Below, piece by piece: positions 30,752 through 40,513 of a DNA stretch of 64,000 bases; the first letter of the stretch is position 1, and each line of letters begins with the position of its first letter. Origin of the DNA: Aliikangiella sp965214955 (lineage in GTDB: Bacteria; Pseudomonadota; Gammaproteobacteria; Enterobacterales; Kangiellaceae); contig CBDCCU010000013.1 in NCBI GenBank assembly GCA_965214955.1, positions 124,001-188,000 on the forward strand, in the 5' to 3' direction. Under the pieces are notes generated by a model. That model searched no databases. It saw nothing but the letters and a program-made list of their open reading frames with translations, and was not told the DNA's origin. Position numbers and translations under genes: made by a program.

Positions 30752-31970
30752 GCGAATTAAGGTTTTTTGTGATGACTTAGATATTGGCATGTTTGTCGGT
30801 GAGCTTGATCGCGACTGGAGTGAAACTTCTTTTTTACTGCAAGGTTTTACGGTTGAAGATCAGGGGGATATTGATGAACTTAAGCGTCAATGTAAGTTTG
30901 TGTATGTAGATTTTAAAAGTGATGAAGATTTTCGTGCATTTAAAACAATTACCACACATTCTCCTACCTATAAAAAGCAATTACAAAGTCATATTAATTC
31001 GGCACAAGATCTAAAAAGACAGCTAAAACCAGCCGTAGCTCGTAGAAGAAAGACAAGCCGCATAATGAAATCGGTGTTAGATAAAATTATGCTAGGTGAA
31101 GATTTTGATCTTCATACTGTCAGAGACTCGGTTAAAGAAAATGTTAAATCGGTTCTAAAAAACAGAGAAGCAATGTTAATGATGACAATGCTTAAGTCTA
31201 AAAATGATGACTTAGCCGAGCATAGTTTAAATGTCAGTATATTGAGTATTGGCTTTGCTGAATCGCTAGGTTATAGCCTAGAACAATTAGAAGATATTGG
31301 CATGGCCGCGTTACTACATGATATTGGGCAAGTAAAAGTTGATCAAAATATTATAAATAAAAACGGTAAGCTCAATGAAAATGAAAGACGAGAGATTGCC
31401 AAACATACCGTTTATGGCTTTGAGATTTTATCGAGCAGAGCTGGTTTAACTCCATCGTGTATTGATGTGGCTTACTCCCATCATGAAAGGCTTTCTGGGA
31501 ACGGTTATCCTAGAGGATTAAAAGCTCCACAAATTAGCGAAATAGTTAGAATTGTGAGTATTATCGAAGTATTTGATTCTCTTACTAGTAAACAATCGTA
31601 CCGCAAGGGCATGTCTGTAATGGATGCTTATAAAATTCTTATGGCTGGTAAAGGAAGTCATTTTGATGAAAAACTGGTGCTAAGTTTTATTAAGTGGCGC
31701 AGTATTTTTCCTCCTGGCTCTATTGTTGAAATGCACAATGGTGAAGTAGGCATTGTTATTTCTAGCAATAAAGAGCATAAATTAAAGCCAAGAGTGTTAT
31801 TGGTTTTAGATGAATATAAGCAACCTAGAAAAGAGCGTCTTATTGATTTATCCAAAATGGCGCTTGATGGTGAGTCTAAACCATACAAAATAACTAAGGC
31901 TTATGAAGATTCTGCATTTGGTATTAATTTACAAGAGTATGCAGACAAAGGTTTACAGATCCAGCACTAA
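30738..31970 (+). CDS. HD-GYP domain phosphodiesterase with N-terminal DUF3391
   Basis: A 410-residue predicted cyclic-di-GMP phosphodiesterase. The N-terminal 130 residues form the DUF3391 region (KVFCDDLDIGMFVGELDRDW); the HD-GYP domain at about residues 145-330 keeps the metal motifs ALLHDIGQVKV, HTVYGFEIL, YSHHERLSGNGYPRGL and FDSLTSKQSYR. ATG 30738 is preferred to GTG 30729 for spacing to GTGAG. It overlaps the end of hutG, so the two are cotranscribed, though a functional link is not evident. Confidence 0.9.
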   Translation: MRHLKRIKVFCDDLDIGMFVGELDRDWSETSFLLQGFTVEDQGDIDELKRQCKFVYVDFKSDEDFRAFKTITTHSPTYKKQLQSHINSAQDLKRQLKPAVARRRKTSRIMKSVLDKIMLGEDFDLHTVRDSVKENVKSVLKNREAMLMMTMLKSKNDDLAEHSLNVSILSIGFAESLGYSLEQLEDIGMAALLHDIGQVKVDQNIINKNGKLNENERREIAKHTVYGFEILSSRAGLTPSCIDVAYSHHERLSGNGYPRGLKAPQISEIVRIVSIIEVFDSLTSKQSYRKGMSVMDAYKILMAGKGSHFDEKLVLSFIKWRSIFPPGSIVEMHNGEVGIVISSNKEHKLKPRVLLVLDEYKQPRKERLIDLSKMALDGESKPYKITKAYEDSAFGINLQEYADKGLQIQH

Positions 31971-32011
31971 GGTGTGTTGATAAAAACTTTAAAATAAATT
32001 GAGATGATTAA

Positions 32012-32518
32012 ATGAGCGATGTATTAATCAAAATGCTTTCACAGTTAAGCGAAGAAGATAAGGTGATATTTGATTCACTGGCGCAAAAATTAAAAACTGT
32101 AAATGGTGATGTTTCATTGTTATCTGAGGATGATCTAACGCTTATAAAGAATATGGAAGAAAAATATGGGGACAAAATTAGAGATTCTCAAAATGCTGAT
32201 AGTTTAAATTCGTCTTCAACTGAAAGCGTATTAGATACGCCTTTTGCTGAGCAAGTAAGGCAAATTTTAGCGAGAGATTTAGTGAATAAATTTCCTATTG
32301 AGGCCGATGCTGTTAACTTTGTATTTGAAAATAAATGGCTGCCTATTGATTGCCAAAATGAGGAGTTGGTGGCGGATTTATTTGAGAAATTTAAGCAAGA
32401 TATTATTTTATGTAATCAATGGCGTAATGATTTAGTTACCGTTGAAGAAGATATTAAAATGGCAGTTGGCTTAGCTTGGTTTATGGTAATTTATCAATTA
32501 CAGCAAAGATTGCAATAA
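32012..32518 (+). CDS. Hypothetical protein
   Basis: A 168-residue acidic, soluble protein that I do not recognise. It has no signal peptide or membrane segment; it looks mostly helical, with a serine/asparagine-rich linker near residues 60-75 (DSQNADSLNSSSTESVL) separating two helical parts. It sits 41 bases after the HD-GYP gene in the same direction, probably in the same transcript. Codon use matches the neighbours. Confidence 0.75.
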   Translation: MSDVLIKMLSQLSEEDKVIFDSLAQKLKTVNGDVSLLSEDDLTLIKNMEEKYGDKIRDSQNADSLNSSSTESVLDTPFAEQVRQILARDLVNKFPIEADAVNFVFENKWLPIDCQNEELVADLFEKFKQDIILCNQWRNDLVTVEEDIKMAVGLAWFMVIYQLQQRLQ

Positions 32519-32593
32519 GACGCTCATTCAGTATCAATTCATTTTATTTAGGTTTAAATAACCCTAACCTGTTAAATTCGTTAGGGGAAAACC

Positions 32594-33718
32594 ATGAAGA
32601 CTTATTTTTTCACTGTATTAACTCTTTTAGCTTCGTTTAGTGTGATGGCAGAAAACGCAGAGGTAAACGAGCAAGTTAAAGCGTCTGCGCTTGCTAATGT
32701 GAAAATCAAATCAGTAAAAGAAAACCGTAAAACTACAACGAGTAACAAGCTTGAAAATATGGGCGAAATTACTCTGCAAAGAAAAAGTGTAGAGAAAATT
32801 AAAAGAAACGCTACTTTTGTTGAAGGTAATAAGCAAACTAAAAAACGCGCTATATCGCCAGTAACGGCTAAAAGCGTTAATTCTTTTACTATTTATGATG
32901 CATGGATTTCATTAGATGATGATTTTGATGCTGACGGTTATTACAGCGGTTTTACCGTTTCATTTGATGCTGATGTAGCATCAGGTAGTGCTTTGGTTTA
33001 TGCCGAAATTTATATTAGCCAAAATGGTGGCGATTGGGAGTATTTAGCCGAAACTAGTAATTTTGAAATTTTTGGTGACGAAGTTGATGAAATTGATCTT
33101 TCTTTGAGTTTGTTGAGTGAGTTTCCTACCAATGAATACGATATTCTAATAGACTTATTTGAAGTTGGTGTTAGTGGCATTGCTGCAACAGCTGATCCCT
33201 CAACCGATGCCGATTTATATGCACTACCATTAGAAGATGCAGGTTACGATGGCGACACCATTATTACTTATGTGGCGTCAACATTATCATCTGATTTTGA
33301 TAATGACGGTTTTTATAGTGAGTTATCTTTAGAGTTCGATATTGATACTTTGGACTCGGATAGAGCGGTTTATATGGAAATAGACTTAATTGATATTAGC
33401 TCTGGTGATCGTCGTCAGGTGACATCTTTAGATTTTACTCTAGGTAATCAAACTGAATTTGTTGATTTATTTTTTGAGACAGGGATCCCAGATGATTGGT
33501 TTGATGTTGAAATTAGAATTTTAGATTTCTATACCGATGAAGAAATTACTTATGCGGGATACGACAGTTTTTCTTCATTAGGCAATTTGCCAATAGAATC
33601 TGATGATTATGATGATACATCGGATGTTGAAATTATAGTCGTGGCAGAAAGTGGCGGAAGTTTTAGTGGTTTAGGATTATTACTTTTAATGATTGGAGCA
33701 ATAAGGTTAAGAAAATAG
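32594..33718 (+). CDS. Exported surface protein with GlyGly-CTERM tail (choice-of-anchor H-like)
   Basis: A 374-residue acidic exported protein. Signal peptide at residues 1-19; a basic linker up to about residue 95; two similar beta-type domains, each opening with a calcium-binding-like motif (DDFDADGYYSGFTVSFD near 111 and SDFDNDGFYSELSLEFD near 234). The end SGGSFSGLGLLLLMIGAIRLRK is a GlyGly-CTERM sorting tail (glycine-rich, membrane helix, basic end) expected to be cut by a rhombosortase. The layout resembles choice-of-anchor H proteins. Function unknown. Confidence 0.8.
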   Translation: MKTYFFTVLTLLASFSVMAENAEVNEQVKASALANVKIKSVKENRKTTTSNKLENMGEITLQRKSVEKIKRNATFVEGNKQTKKRAISPVTAKSVNSFTIYDAWISLDDDFDADGYYSGFTVSFDADVASGSALVYAEIYISQNGGDWEYLAETSNFEIFGDEVDEIDLSLSLLSEFPTNEYDILIDLFEVGVSGIAATADPSTDADLYALPLEDAGYDGDTIITYVASTLSSDFDNDGFYSELSLEFDIDTLDSDRAVYMEIDLIDISSGDRRQVTSLDFTLGNQTEFVDLFFETGIPDDWFDVEIRILDFYTDEEITYAGYDSFSSLGNLPIESDDYDDTSDVEIIVVAESGGSFSGLGLLLLMIGAIRLRK

Positions 33719-33739
33719 TTTTAAAAGAGGCAAACAAAG

Positions 33740-33771
33740 CGGCGGTGTAGTTATCTATAGCGCCGTTTTTT
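33740..33771 (+). terminator. Rho-independent terminator
   Basis: Short stem CGGCG/CGCCG followed by six T. It ends the surface-protein transcript before convergent zapD. Confidence 0.65.
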
Positions 33772-34543
33772 ATTGGCAACTAGCTAATTCAAAATTCACT
33801 GGCTTTTGAAAAGGGATTTTCTTATATTGATCATTAAAACGCATAAACTGAATATTGCTACGATGTTTACCACAGCTTATTTCGGGAAATGTTTGTGAGT
33901 TTTGCGGTAGTTTAATTCTTAGTAATTGATAGGTAACTTCTGTTGTATCGAGCATATAGCTACCCATTGGCGCAGTTTGATTTTTCCAAGTACCGTTATC
34001 GCGCATAATTTTTAAGATCACGTCTATACTGGTTTTAACCCCTTTAATTTCTTCAAGCCAGTCGTGCATTTGTTTTTGCCTTTCTTTGGTATTTAAGTTT
34101 AAAAATAAAAAAAGCTCTGGTGAGTCAAACTGACATGCACCACCAGGAATGCTTGTGCGGTGGCGGACTGAGTCGATAAAAGGATCTTTGCGGAGCTTAT
34201 CACCAAATTTCCCTTCATATTTTAAAACCCATTGATGAAGCTGCTTTATTTGCTTTAGAAAGTTTTCGAGCTTATTAGAATCAACTTCTGACAAGTTGCG
34301 TAATTGCTCAAATTGAGCCGATAAGCGCGCAAGTTCTTTGATAAGTTCGGAGCGTGTATCTCCACGTTCAAGAATTTCTAAAATATCAAAAAACAAGTTA
34401 AGCGCGTGGTAATGGTTGTCTTGATGAACGGCTAAAACATTGCGTTGAAACTGATTGAATAAAGATTCTAAGCGAAGAAAGCTTCGAATTTGCTCTTTTA
34501 AAGGATATTCAAAAAGCAGTGTGTTAGTTTTTTGATCCGCCAA
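33770..34543 (-). CDS. zapD: Cell division protein ZapD
   Basis: Binds FtsZ and bundles its filaments at the division ring. 257 residues, normal for the family (formerly DUF1342), with an N-terminal FEYPLKEQIRSFLRLESLF and an internal CQFDSPELFLFLN. It follows coaE by 37 bases as the last gene of the pil-coaE-zapD group, as in many gammaproteobacteria. The usual yacG is not found after it. Confidence 0.93.
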   Translation of the reverse strand: MADQKTNTLLFEYPLKEQIRSFLRLESLFNQFQRNVLAVHQDNHYHALNLFFDILEILERGDTRSELIKELARLSAQFEQLRNLSEVDSNKLENFLKQIKQLHQWVLKYEGKFGDKLRKDPFIDSVRHRTSIPGGACQFDSPELFLFLNLNTKERQKQMHDWLEEIKGVKTSIDVILKIMRDNGTWKNQTAPMGSYMLDTTEVTYQLLRIKLPQNSQTFPEISCGKHRSNIQFMRFNDQYKKIPFQKPVNFELASCQ

Positions 34544-34580
34544 TTAGTGCTCCCTTAAACTATTTACGGCTGAATATAAC

Positions 34581-35210
34581 TTATTTTGCCAGACTTGCGG
34601 CTAGTTTCAAGTATTGTTGGTGAAGTTGTTTAATTTGAGGATCTAAGTCGAGTATTTGACCATTATTATCAATAGTATCATTGGCATGTGCGAGTTTTTG
34701 CTTAAGAGATGACTGGCTGCTAATGATTTTTAATGCATCAGAGGTAGAAATATTATCACGAGCGCACAATCTTTTAATTTGAGTTTGTTGTTTAACGCTA
34801 ATCACTAACACACGATCAATACGCTCATTTAAATGAGCAGGAATATTACCTGATAAATCAATCAATAGTGGAATATCTAAAATAACATAGGGAGACGAAG
34901 CAAGCTTTAACTCTTTATCGATTTGTTCTGTTACTTTAGGGTGGGTAAATTGATTGAGCCATTTAAGGTTATGTGGATCATTAAAGACAATATTTCTTAA
35001 TGCTGAGCGATTAAGGCTGTTGTCGTCATTAAAGATGGTTTTACCAAATTTATTTTTTAAATCAGTAAGATAGGGTGATTTATCGGCAAATAAGCCTCTG
35101 GCAATTTTATCGGCATCAATTATTGTGATCCCCAATTTTGCAAATAATGAGCTAACATGGGATTTTCCGCTAGCAATTCCACCTGTGAGACCAATTTTTA
35201 GTAAATTCAT
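34581..35210 (-). CDS. coaE: Dephospho-CoA kinase
   Basis: Last step of coenzyme A synthesis: phosphorylates the 3'-hydroxyl of dephospho-CoA. 209 residues with P-loop GLTGGIASGKS at residues 7-17, DADKIAR and the lid region DRVLVISVKQQTQIKRLCARD. It starts 5 bases after pilD, in the same transcript. Confidence 0.95.
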   Translation of the reverse strand: MNLLKIGLTGGIASGKSHVSSLFAKLGITIIDADKIARGLFADKSPYLTDLKNKFGKTIFNDDNSLNRSALRNIVFNDPHNLKWLNQFTHPKVTEQIDKELKLASSPYVILDIPLLIDLSGNIPAHLNERIDRVLVISVKQQTQIKRLCARDNISTSDALKIISSQSSLKQKLAHANDTIDNNGQILDLDPQIKQLHQQYLKLAASLAK

Positions 35211-35215
35211 TATGG

Positions 35216-36121
35216 TTATTTAAGACCAGACCATTGAAGATAAGCATTTAAAAGCTCATCACCCCATAAAAAGGTGAGCCAGCCAGCAATGGCTAAATAA
35301 GGGCCAAAAGGAATTTTGGTTTGAGAGTCTTTATTTTGAATAGCAAGCATTAAACCGCCAATAATAGCGCCAACACCGGCTGACAATACTACTACAATAC
35401 CGAGCTTTTGCCAGCCAACTAAAGCGCCTATAACAGCAAGCAACTTAAAGTCGCCATAACCCATGCCTTCTTTACCCGTAATAATTTTAAATAGCCAATA
35501 AATACTCCACAAAATTAAATAGCCAGCCATAGCACCAATTACGGCGTCGGTTAGTGGAATGTATAAATTAAAGTAACCAGCTAATAAAGCTAACCAAACG
35601 AGTGGAAGGGTCATTGAGTCGGGCAATATTTGATGATCAATATCGATCATACTCATAGAGACAAAATAGGCGGTAATAATCAGTGCAACAAGCAGTGACC
35701 AAGTATATCCAAATTTCCACGCACACAAGGCAAAAGTGATACCCGTTAAAAGCTCAATAAATGGATAGCGAATGGTTATTTTTGTTTTACAACCTCTACA
35801 TTTGCCGCCAAGAATTAAGTAACTAATTAAAGGAATATTTTCAAAAGCAGATATTTTATGTCCACATTTAGGGCAAGCAGAGCGTGGGACAACAAGATTA
35901 AACTTTTTAGGTTGTCCATCAATGGGCTCTTTAGGTGCAGTAAGCTTAAATTTTCTATCTTTTAATACATCTATAGCCATTGCTTCCCATTCACGAAATA
36001 GCATGATTGGGTAGCGAAAGATAACCACATTCAGAAACGAGCCGACTAATAAGCCAAAGATAGCAATAACGGTTATAAATAAAAATGGCGATGATTGCAT
36101 CGCCAAGAGGATATTTTGCAT
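35216..36121 (-). CDS. pilD: Type IV prepilin peptidase PilD
   Basis: Inner-membrane aspartic peptidase that cuts and N-methylates pilins and pseudopilins. 301 residues with about eight membrane segments, the zinc-binding cysteine pairs CPKCGHKI and CRGCKTKI, and the two catalytic aspartates in DIDHQILPDSM and GYGDFKLLA. It is 18 bases after pilC and serves the two pilins and the FimT-type protein at 57.8 kb. Confidence 0.95.
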   Translation of the reverse strand: MQNILLAMQSSPFLFITVIAIFGLLVGSFLNVVIFRYPIMLFREWEAMAIDVLKDRKFKLTAPKEPIDGQPKKFNLVVPRSACPKCGHKISAFENIPLISYLILGGKCRGCKTKITIRYPFIELLTGITFALCAWKFGYTWSLLVALIITAYFVSMSMIDIDHQILPDSMTLPLVWLALLAGYFNLYIPLTDAVIGAMAGYLILWSIYWLFKIITGKEGMGYGDFKLLAVIGALVGWQKLGIVVVLSAGVGAIIGGLMLAIQNKDSQTKIPFGPYLAIAGWLTFLWGDELLNAYLQWSGLK

Positions 36122-36139
36122 GTTTACTAAATGCCTTTT

Positions 36140-37411
36140 TTATACTACTGAGCCTAGTTGGAATATTGGTAAATACATTGCTACGATTAAACCACCAACA
36201 AGAACACCCAAAACAGCCATTATCATAGGCTCTAACAATGCGCTCAACCCGTCAACGGCATCATCAACTTCTTGTTCATAAATATCGGCAACTTTAGTAA
36301 GCATTGAGTCAATAGAACCAGACTCTTCGCCAATGGCAATCATTTGGACAACCATATTAGGAAAAGTCTTTGTTGATTGCATTGCAAGATTCATTTGCAT
36401 GCCCGTAGTTACATCGTCACGAATTTTAAATATAGCTTCACGATATAAGGCATTGCCCGAAGCACCTGCGGCAGAGTCTAATGCATCAACCAATGGAACT
36501 CCTGCAGCAAAAGTTGTAGATAACGTTCTTGCAAATTTCGCAACTGCAGCTTTATGAAGAATTTCCCCAATTATTGGGAGCTTAAGTAAAGCTCTATCTT
36601 GTCTATCTCTAGCATTTTTTGAACTTTGAAGTAATTTTTTGTAAAGAATAAATGCCACTATTATTGCAAATAAAAATATATACCAGGAAGCTTGTAAAAA
36701 CTCTGAAATTTGAATGACAAATAATGTAAAAGCAGGGAGGTCTGCTCCAAAGCCTTTGAAGATATCTTGAAACTGTGGAACAACTTTAACCAGTAAAATT
36801 GAGGTTACAATTATTGCTATAACAATAACCGCTATTGGATAAGTGAGAGCTTTTTTAATTTTTGATTTTAATGCTTCTGTTTTTTCTTTATAGGTGGCTA
36901 TTCTGTCGAGCATTCCTTCTAATGCACCTGACTGCTCACCTGCTTCAACAAGATCACAAAATAAATCATCAAACTCTTTAGGGTGTTTTCGTAGTGAGTC
37001 AGCCATAGTATTGCCTGACTCTATGTCTGTTTTTATACTTAATAAAAGCTCTTCAACTGAAGCTTTTTCATTTCCTCTACCGATAATGTCAAATGATTGA
37101 ACTAATGGAACACCTGCTTTCATCATAGTGGCAATCTGGCGAGAGAACATTGCTATATCTTTAGGTGCAACGGGTTTTCCCTTTCCACCACCAAATAAAG
37201 GTTGCGACTTTTTGTTTACCTTTATTGGGCTAATGCCTTGTTTTCTTAATTGAGCCTTTATGATTGCTGGTGTTTCACCAGTCATCTCTCCTTTAACCTT
37301 TTGGCCTTTTTTATCTGCGCCTTCCCAAGAATAATTGAATTGCTTAGGAGCCTTTGCCGACTTGGTCTTACGGGTTGTTTTTCGCTCTCTTTTTAATGCT
37401 TCAACTGCCAT
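36140..37411 (-). CDS. pilC: Type IV pilus inner-membrane platform protein PilC
   Basis: Platform protein of the pilus machine that couples PilB to pilus assembly. 423 residues with two GspF-type domains (about 90-215 and 295-415; PKDIAMFSRQIATMMKAGVPL and AKFARTLSTTFAAGVPLVDAL) and three membrane segments. It lies between pilB and pilD in the usual order, with a 15-base gap to pilB. Confidence 0.95.
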   Translation of the reverse strand: MAVEALKRERKTTRKTKSAKAPKQFNYSWEGADKKGQKVKGEMTGETPAIIKAQLRKQGISPIKVNKKSQPLFGGGKGKPVAPKDIAMFSRQIATMMKAGVPLVQSFDIIGRGNEKASVEELLLSIKTDIESGNTMADSLRKHPKEFDDLFCDLVEAGEQSGALEGMLDRIATYKEKTEALKSKIKKALTYPIAVIVIAIIVTSILLVKVVPQFQDIFKGFGADLPAFTLFVIQISEFLQASWYIFLFAIIVAFILYKKLLQSSKNARDRQDRALLKLPIIGEILHKAAVAKFARTLSTTFAAGVPLVDALDSAAGASGNALYREAIFKIRDDVTTGMQMNLAMQSTKTFPNMVVQMIAIGEESGSIDSMLTKVADIYEQEVDDAVDGLSALLEPMIMAVLGVLVGGLIVAMYLPIFQLGSVV

Positions 37412-37426
37412 AATTTAATCCTAAAA

Positions 37427-39139
37427 TTAGTGTTGAGTAACACGATTAACTTCTTCTAATGATGTTACCCCTTGCATCACTTTAAGTAGTGCCGAGCGGT
37501 GTAGATTATTTACATCTTCTTTACTAGCCTGATCAGAAATATCAATAGCGTTGCCGCCTTCCATAATAATTCTTCCCATTTCTTCAGAAACAGGCATTAC
37601 TTGATAAACACCGACACGTCCTTTATACCCATTTGTACAGTTATCACAACCAACTGGTTCAAATATTTTAAATGTTCCTATTTCTTTTTCTTCAAATCCT
37701 GCTTCTAACATTGCTTCTTTCGGAAGCTTCACCTCATTTTTGCATTTTTCACATAGTCTTCGAGCCAGTCTTTGCGCTATTACCAAGTTGACACTAGTGG
37801 CAATATTAAAAGGGGCAACTCCCATATTTACCATACGAGTTAGTGTTTCTGGTGCGCTATTGGTATGCAATGTTGATAAGACCAAGTGACCGGTTTGTGC
37901 TGCTTTTATTGCAATTTCAGCTGTTTCTAAGTCGCGAATTTCCCCAACAAGAACAATATCTGGATCTTGTCTTAAAAATGCCCTTAAAGCAGAAGCAAAG
38001 GTTAATCCTGCCTTTGGGTTAACATTAACTTGATTAACTCCTTCTAAATTAATTTCTACCGGGTCTTCAGCAGTAGAAATATTTCTTTCAGGAGTATTAA
38101 TGATATTCACCGCAGTATATAAAGAAACTGTCTTACCACTGCCTGTAGGACCAGTCACTAAAACCATCCCTTGAGGTTTGTGAATTGCATTCATAAATAA
38201 TTCTTTTTGATCAGCCTCGTAACCTAGTACATCAATTCCAAGTTGAGCGCTAGTAGGGTCGAGGATACGCATTACTATTTTTTCGCCGAATAGAGTGGGA
38301 AGGGTGCTAACACGAAAATCAATCGCCTTATTTTTGGATATTTTTAACTTTATACGACCATCTTGAGGCTGGCGTTTTTCAGAAATATCTAATTTAGACA
38401 TTACCTTAAGGCGGGCAGCAATTCTCGTTGCAAGATTTATTGGTGGACCAGAAACTTCAGAGAGAATGCCGTCAATTCTAAACCGCACTCTATAGCGCTT
38501 TTCGTAGGGTTCAAAATGTAAATCAGATGCGCCTTTTTTTATCGCGTCGAGCAATATTTTGTTAACAAATCGAACGATTGGGGCGTCGTCTGCGCCAGAG
38601 GCATCATCGTCTTCTGATTCATCTTCATTCACTGCTTCAAGATCTAGATTATCTAAGTCAGCATCATCAAAATCACCAAGCTCATCATTTTCTTTTTCTT
38701 CAATTATTTTTTCTATAGCATTGGAAAGCTTGTCTTCTTCAACTAATACTGCTTCTGTAGTCAAACCGGAGTGGAATTTAAATTCATCTAATGCCGAAAG
38801 GTTAGTCGGGTCAGAAACGGCTACATACAGTCGTTTTCCTCGTTTAAATAGAGGAATAGCGTGGTGCTTTGTTATTAATTTTTCACTAATTTCTGAGCTT
38901 GCAATTTGCTCTAAATCCATAGAGCCAAAATCAAATAAAGGAACCCCAAACTCCACAGATGCTGCATTTGCGATTGTCAGAGAGTTCAGATGGTTATTTT
39001 GGACTAGATAAGGAACTAGGCTAGATTTTTTCTTTTGAGCACTTAATACTGCTTCAACCACGATGTGCTCATCGATATGATTATCTATTATTAGACGTTT
39101 TGCTAATCCACTTAAAACTACATTGGTTTGATCTGTCAT
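37427..39139 (-). CDS. pilB: Type IV pilus assembly ATPase PilB
   Basis: Hexameric cytoplasmic ATPase that powers pilus extension. 570 residues: an N-terminal GspE/MshEN domain, an acidic linker (about 150-185), and the ATPase core with Walker A GPTGSGKT (near 330), the Asp box, Walker B LVGEIRDLETAEIA, the His box TGHLVLSTLHTNSAPET, and a tetracysteine zinc site (CEKC and CDNC). It heads the pilBCD-coaE-zapD group. Confidence 0.96.
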   Translation of the reverse strand: MTDQTNVVLSGLAKRLIIDNHIDEHIVVEAVLSAQKKKSSLVPYLVQNNHLNSLTIANAASVEFGVPLFDFGSMDLEQIASSEISEKLITKHHAIPLFKRGKRLYVAVSDPTNLSALDEFKFHSGLTTEAVLVEEDKLSNAIEKIIEEKENDELGDFDDADLDNLDLEAVNEDESEDDDASGADDAPIVRFVNKILLDAIKKGASDLHFEPYEKRYRVRFRIDGILSEVSGPPINLATRIAARLKVMSKLDISEKRQPQDGRIKLKISKNKAIDFRVSTLPTLFGEKIVMRILDPTSAQLGIDVLGYEADQKELFMNAIHKPQGMVLVTGPTGSGKTVSLYTAVNIINTPERNISTAEDPVEINLEGVNQVNVNPKAGLTFASALRAFLRQDPDIVLVGEIRDLETAEIAIKAAQTGHLVLSTLHTNSAPETLTRMVNMGVAPFNIATSVNLVIAQRLARRLCEKCKNEVKLPKEAMLEAGFEEKEIGTFKIFEPVGCDNCTNGYKGRVGVYQVMPVSEEMGRIIMEGGNAIDISDQASKEDVNNLHRSALLKVMQGVTSLEEVNRVTQH

Positions 39140-39296
39140 TACTTTATTTGCTAATTTGACTTTATAAACTGATTAAATAAGAAATAACTAATATAAATGA
39201 GTATAAATATAAAAAGATATATTGTCACTTTTATTTTAAAAACAAACAGATATGGAGTATTTTTAAATAAGGTTTTAAGTTTATATTGATTTGTCT

Positions 39297-39713
39297 TTAG
39301 GGACAGACTTTGGGTTTATGCTTTGTTTCAAATGTTGATGTGCACGACCAAGTGCCGTTTGTATTATTTCGGGTAAAAGTAATTGTTCTATCGTTAAAAA
39401 ATGAAGGGTTTCCATTTTTGGTTGTACAAATAATATTATCTGTCCCATTAGTTGTTATATTACAATATTGAGTATCTGCGTTAATGCCAATATAGCCTTC
39501 ACTGCCTGGGGTTAATGTAGGTGTACTACCTTCATCGATAGCTATTTCAAAACCAACTTTTCCTGATGTGATCTCGTATAGGGCAGAAGATGCTTGGCTC
39601 CTTACCATATAATCTTGAAATATAGGCAATGCAATGGATGCTATGATACCTATAATTGCAACAACAATCATTAGCTCTAGGAGGGTAAAACCACTGGAGA
39701 TTTGTTTCTTCAT
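39297..39713 (-). CDS. Type IV pilin (second of two)
   Basis: A 138-residue pilin with a short leader, cleavage after Gly 8 (SSGFTLLELM, Glu 5 of the mature form), and the hydrophobic helix. A C-terminal disulphide is likely (Cys in WSCTST and KVCP). It is a diverged paralogue of the pilin just upstream, with a terminator between them. It may be a minor or alternative pilin. It lies 157 bases before pilB. Confidence 0.88.
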   Translation of the reverse strand: MKKQISSGFTLLELMIVVAIIGIIASIALPIFQDYMVRSQASSALYEITSGKVGFEIAIDEGSTPTLTPGSEGYIGINADTQYCNITTNGTDNIICTTKNGNPSFFNDRTITFTRNNTNGTWSCTSTFETKHKPKVCP

Positions 39714-39744
39714 AATTATTAGCTGATTCTTTTTGATATAGTTA

Positions 39745-39775
39745 AAAAAAACCTCGGAGGGAGCCGAGGTTTTTC
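39745..39775 (-). terminator. Terminator between the two pilin genes
   Basis: Stem AAAAACCTCGG / CCGAGGTTTTT with loop AGGGAG. It ends most pilA messages, so the second pilin is read only by read-through or from its own promoter. Confidence 0.85.
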
Positions 39776-39801
39776 AAAGAATATTGATACCAATATACTT
39801 A

Positions 39802-40215
39802 CTAGCACCCTTTTGGTCTATGATTTTCATTTAGTGCAGAACCATCACATGACCAAACGCCTGCTGCTGTTCTGTCTAATGTGAGCGCTAGACCATTAAC
39901 TTCTGGATTACCAACAATAGTACAAGTTATTTCAGCAACACCATCAGTACCAACGGCAGCTGTTACAGCAGAACAACGAGTTGAAGATCCTGCTAGGCCA
40001 ACATCTTCTGGAGCATCTAGAGCATCAGTTAACCCTTCATTTATTTGAACTTCAGCTTGAGTTTTTCCGGGAGAGATTTCAGCTAATGCTGCAGATGCTT
40101 GAGATTTAGCGGTATAATCCTGATAAGCAGGAAGTGCAATCGCTGCCAAAATGCCAATAATCGCTACAACGATCATTAATTCAATCAATGTAAAACCTGA
40201 TTGTACTTTTTTCAT
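39802..40215 (-). CDS. pilA: Major type IV pilin PilA
   Basis: Structural subunit of the type IV pilus. 137 residues: leader MKKVQSG, mature start FTLIELMIVVAIIGILAAIA with Glu 5, and a C-terminal disulphide loop (Cys in WSCDG and the final KGC). It is the likely major pilin because it directly follows a good sigma-54 promoter and has its own terminator. Confidence 0.93.
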   Translation of the reverse strand: MKKVQSGFTLIELMIVVAIIGILAAIALPAYQDYTAKSQASAALAEISPGKTQAEVQINEGLTDALDAPEDVGLAGSSTRCSAVTAAVGTDGVAEITCTIVGNPEVNGLALTLDRTAAGVWSCDGSALNENHRPKGC

Positions 40216-40337
40216 AATATTAACCCTCGGTTAGTTTAGTGTTTAAAGTTTAAGTTAAATTATTCAGACTTTTGAAACATAGTTGATATTTCAAAAATCT
40301 CAAGAATCTTTTATTAATCTTGTTTGTGTGAGTATAT

Positions 40338-40353
40338 AGCAATCGTGATGCCA
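40338..40353 (-). promoter_or_regulatory. Sigma-54 promoter of pilA
   Basis: On the minus strand TGGCATCACGATTGCT matches the -24/-12 consensus TGGCAC-N5-TTGCW with GG and GC exactly 11 bases apart. Transcription would start near 40327, about 110 bases before pilA. PilS and PilR are encoded in this window. The gap 40216-40586 holds this promoter and the TGTCA cluster and no gene. Confidence 0.8.
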
Positions 40354-40513
40354 GTATTAAGTTCTCTTAAAATAAATTGTGATTTTTATCACACAAATAG
40401 TGTTGTTTGCTTGTGTGGGCATGAAATTGTCTAGTAATTTCAATTAGATAGCTTGGGTAATAGAGTTTTTACTTATTTTGTGTTTTTCATTAATTATAGG
40501 CTGAGTTTTTTAT

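Noticed and set aside
38559..39011. Plus-strand frame of 150 codons opposite pilB
   Set aside because: Serine-rich low-complexity translation of the reverse of pilB, which has all its ATPase motifs.
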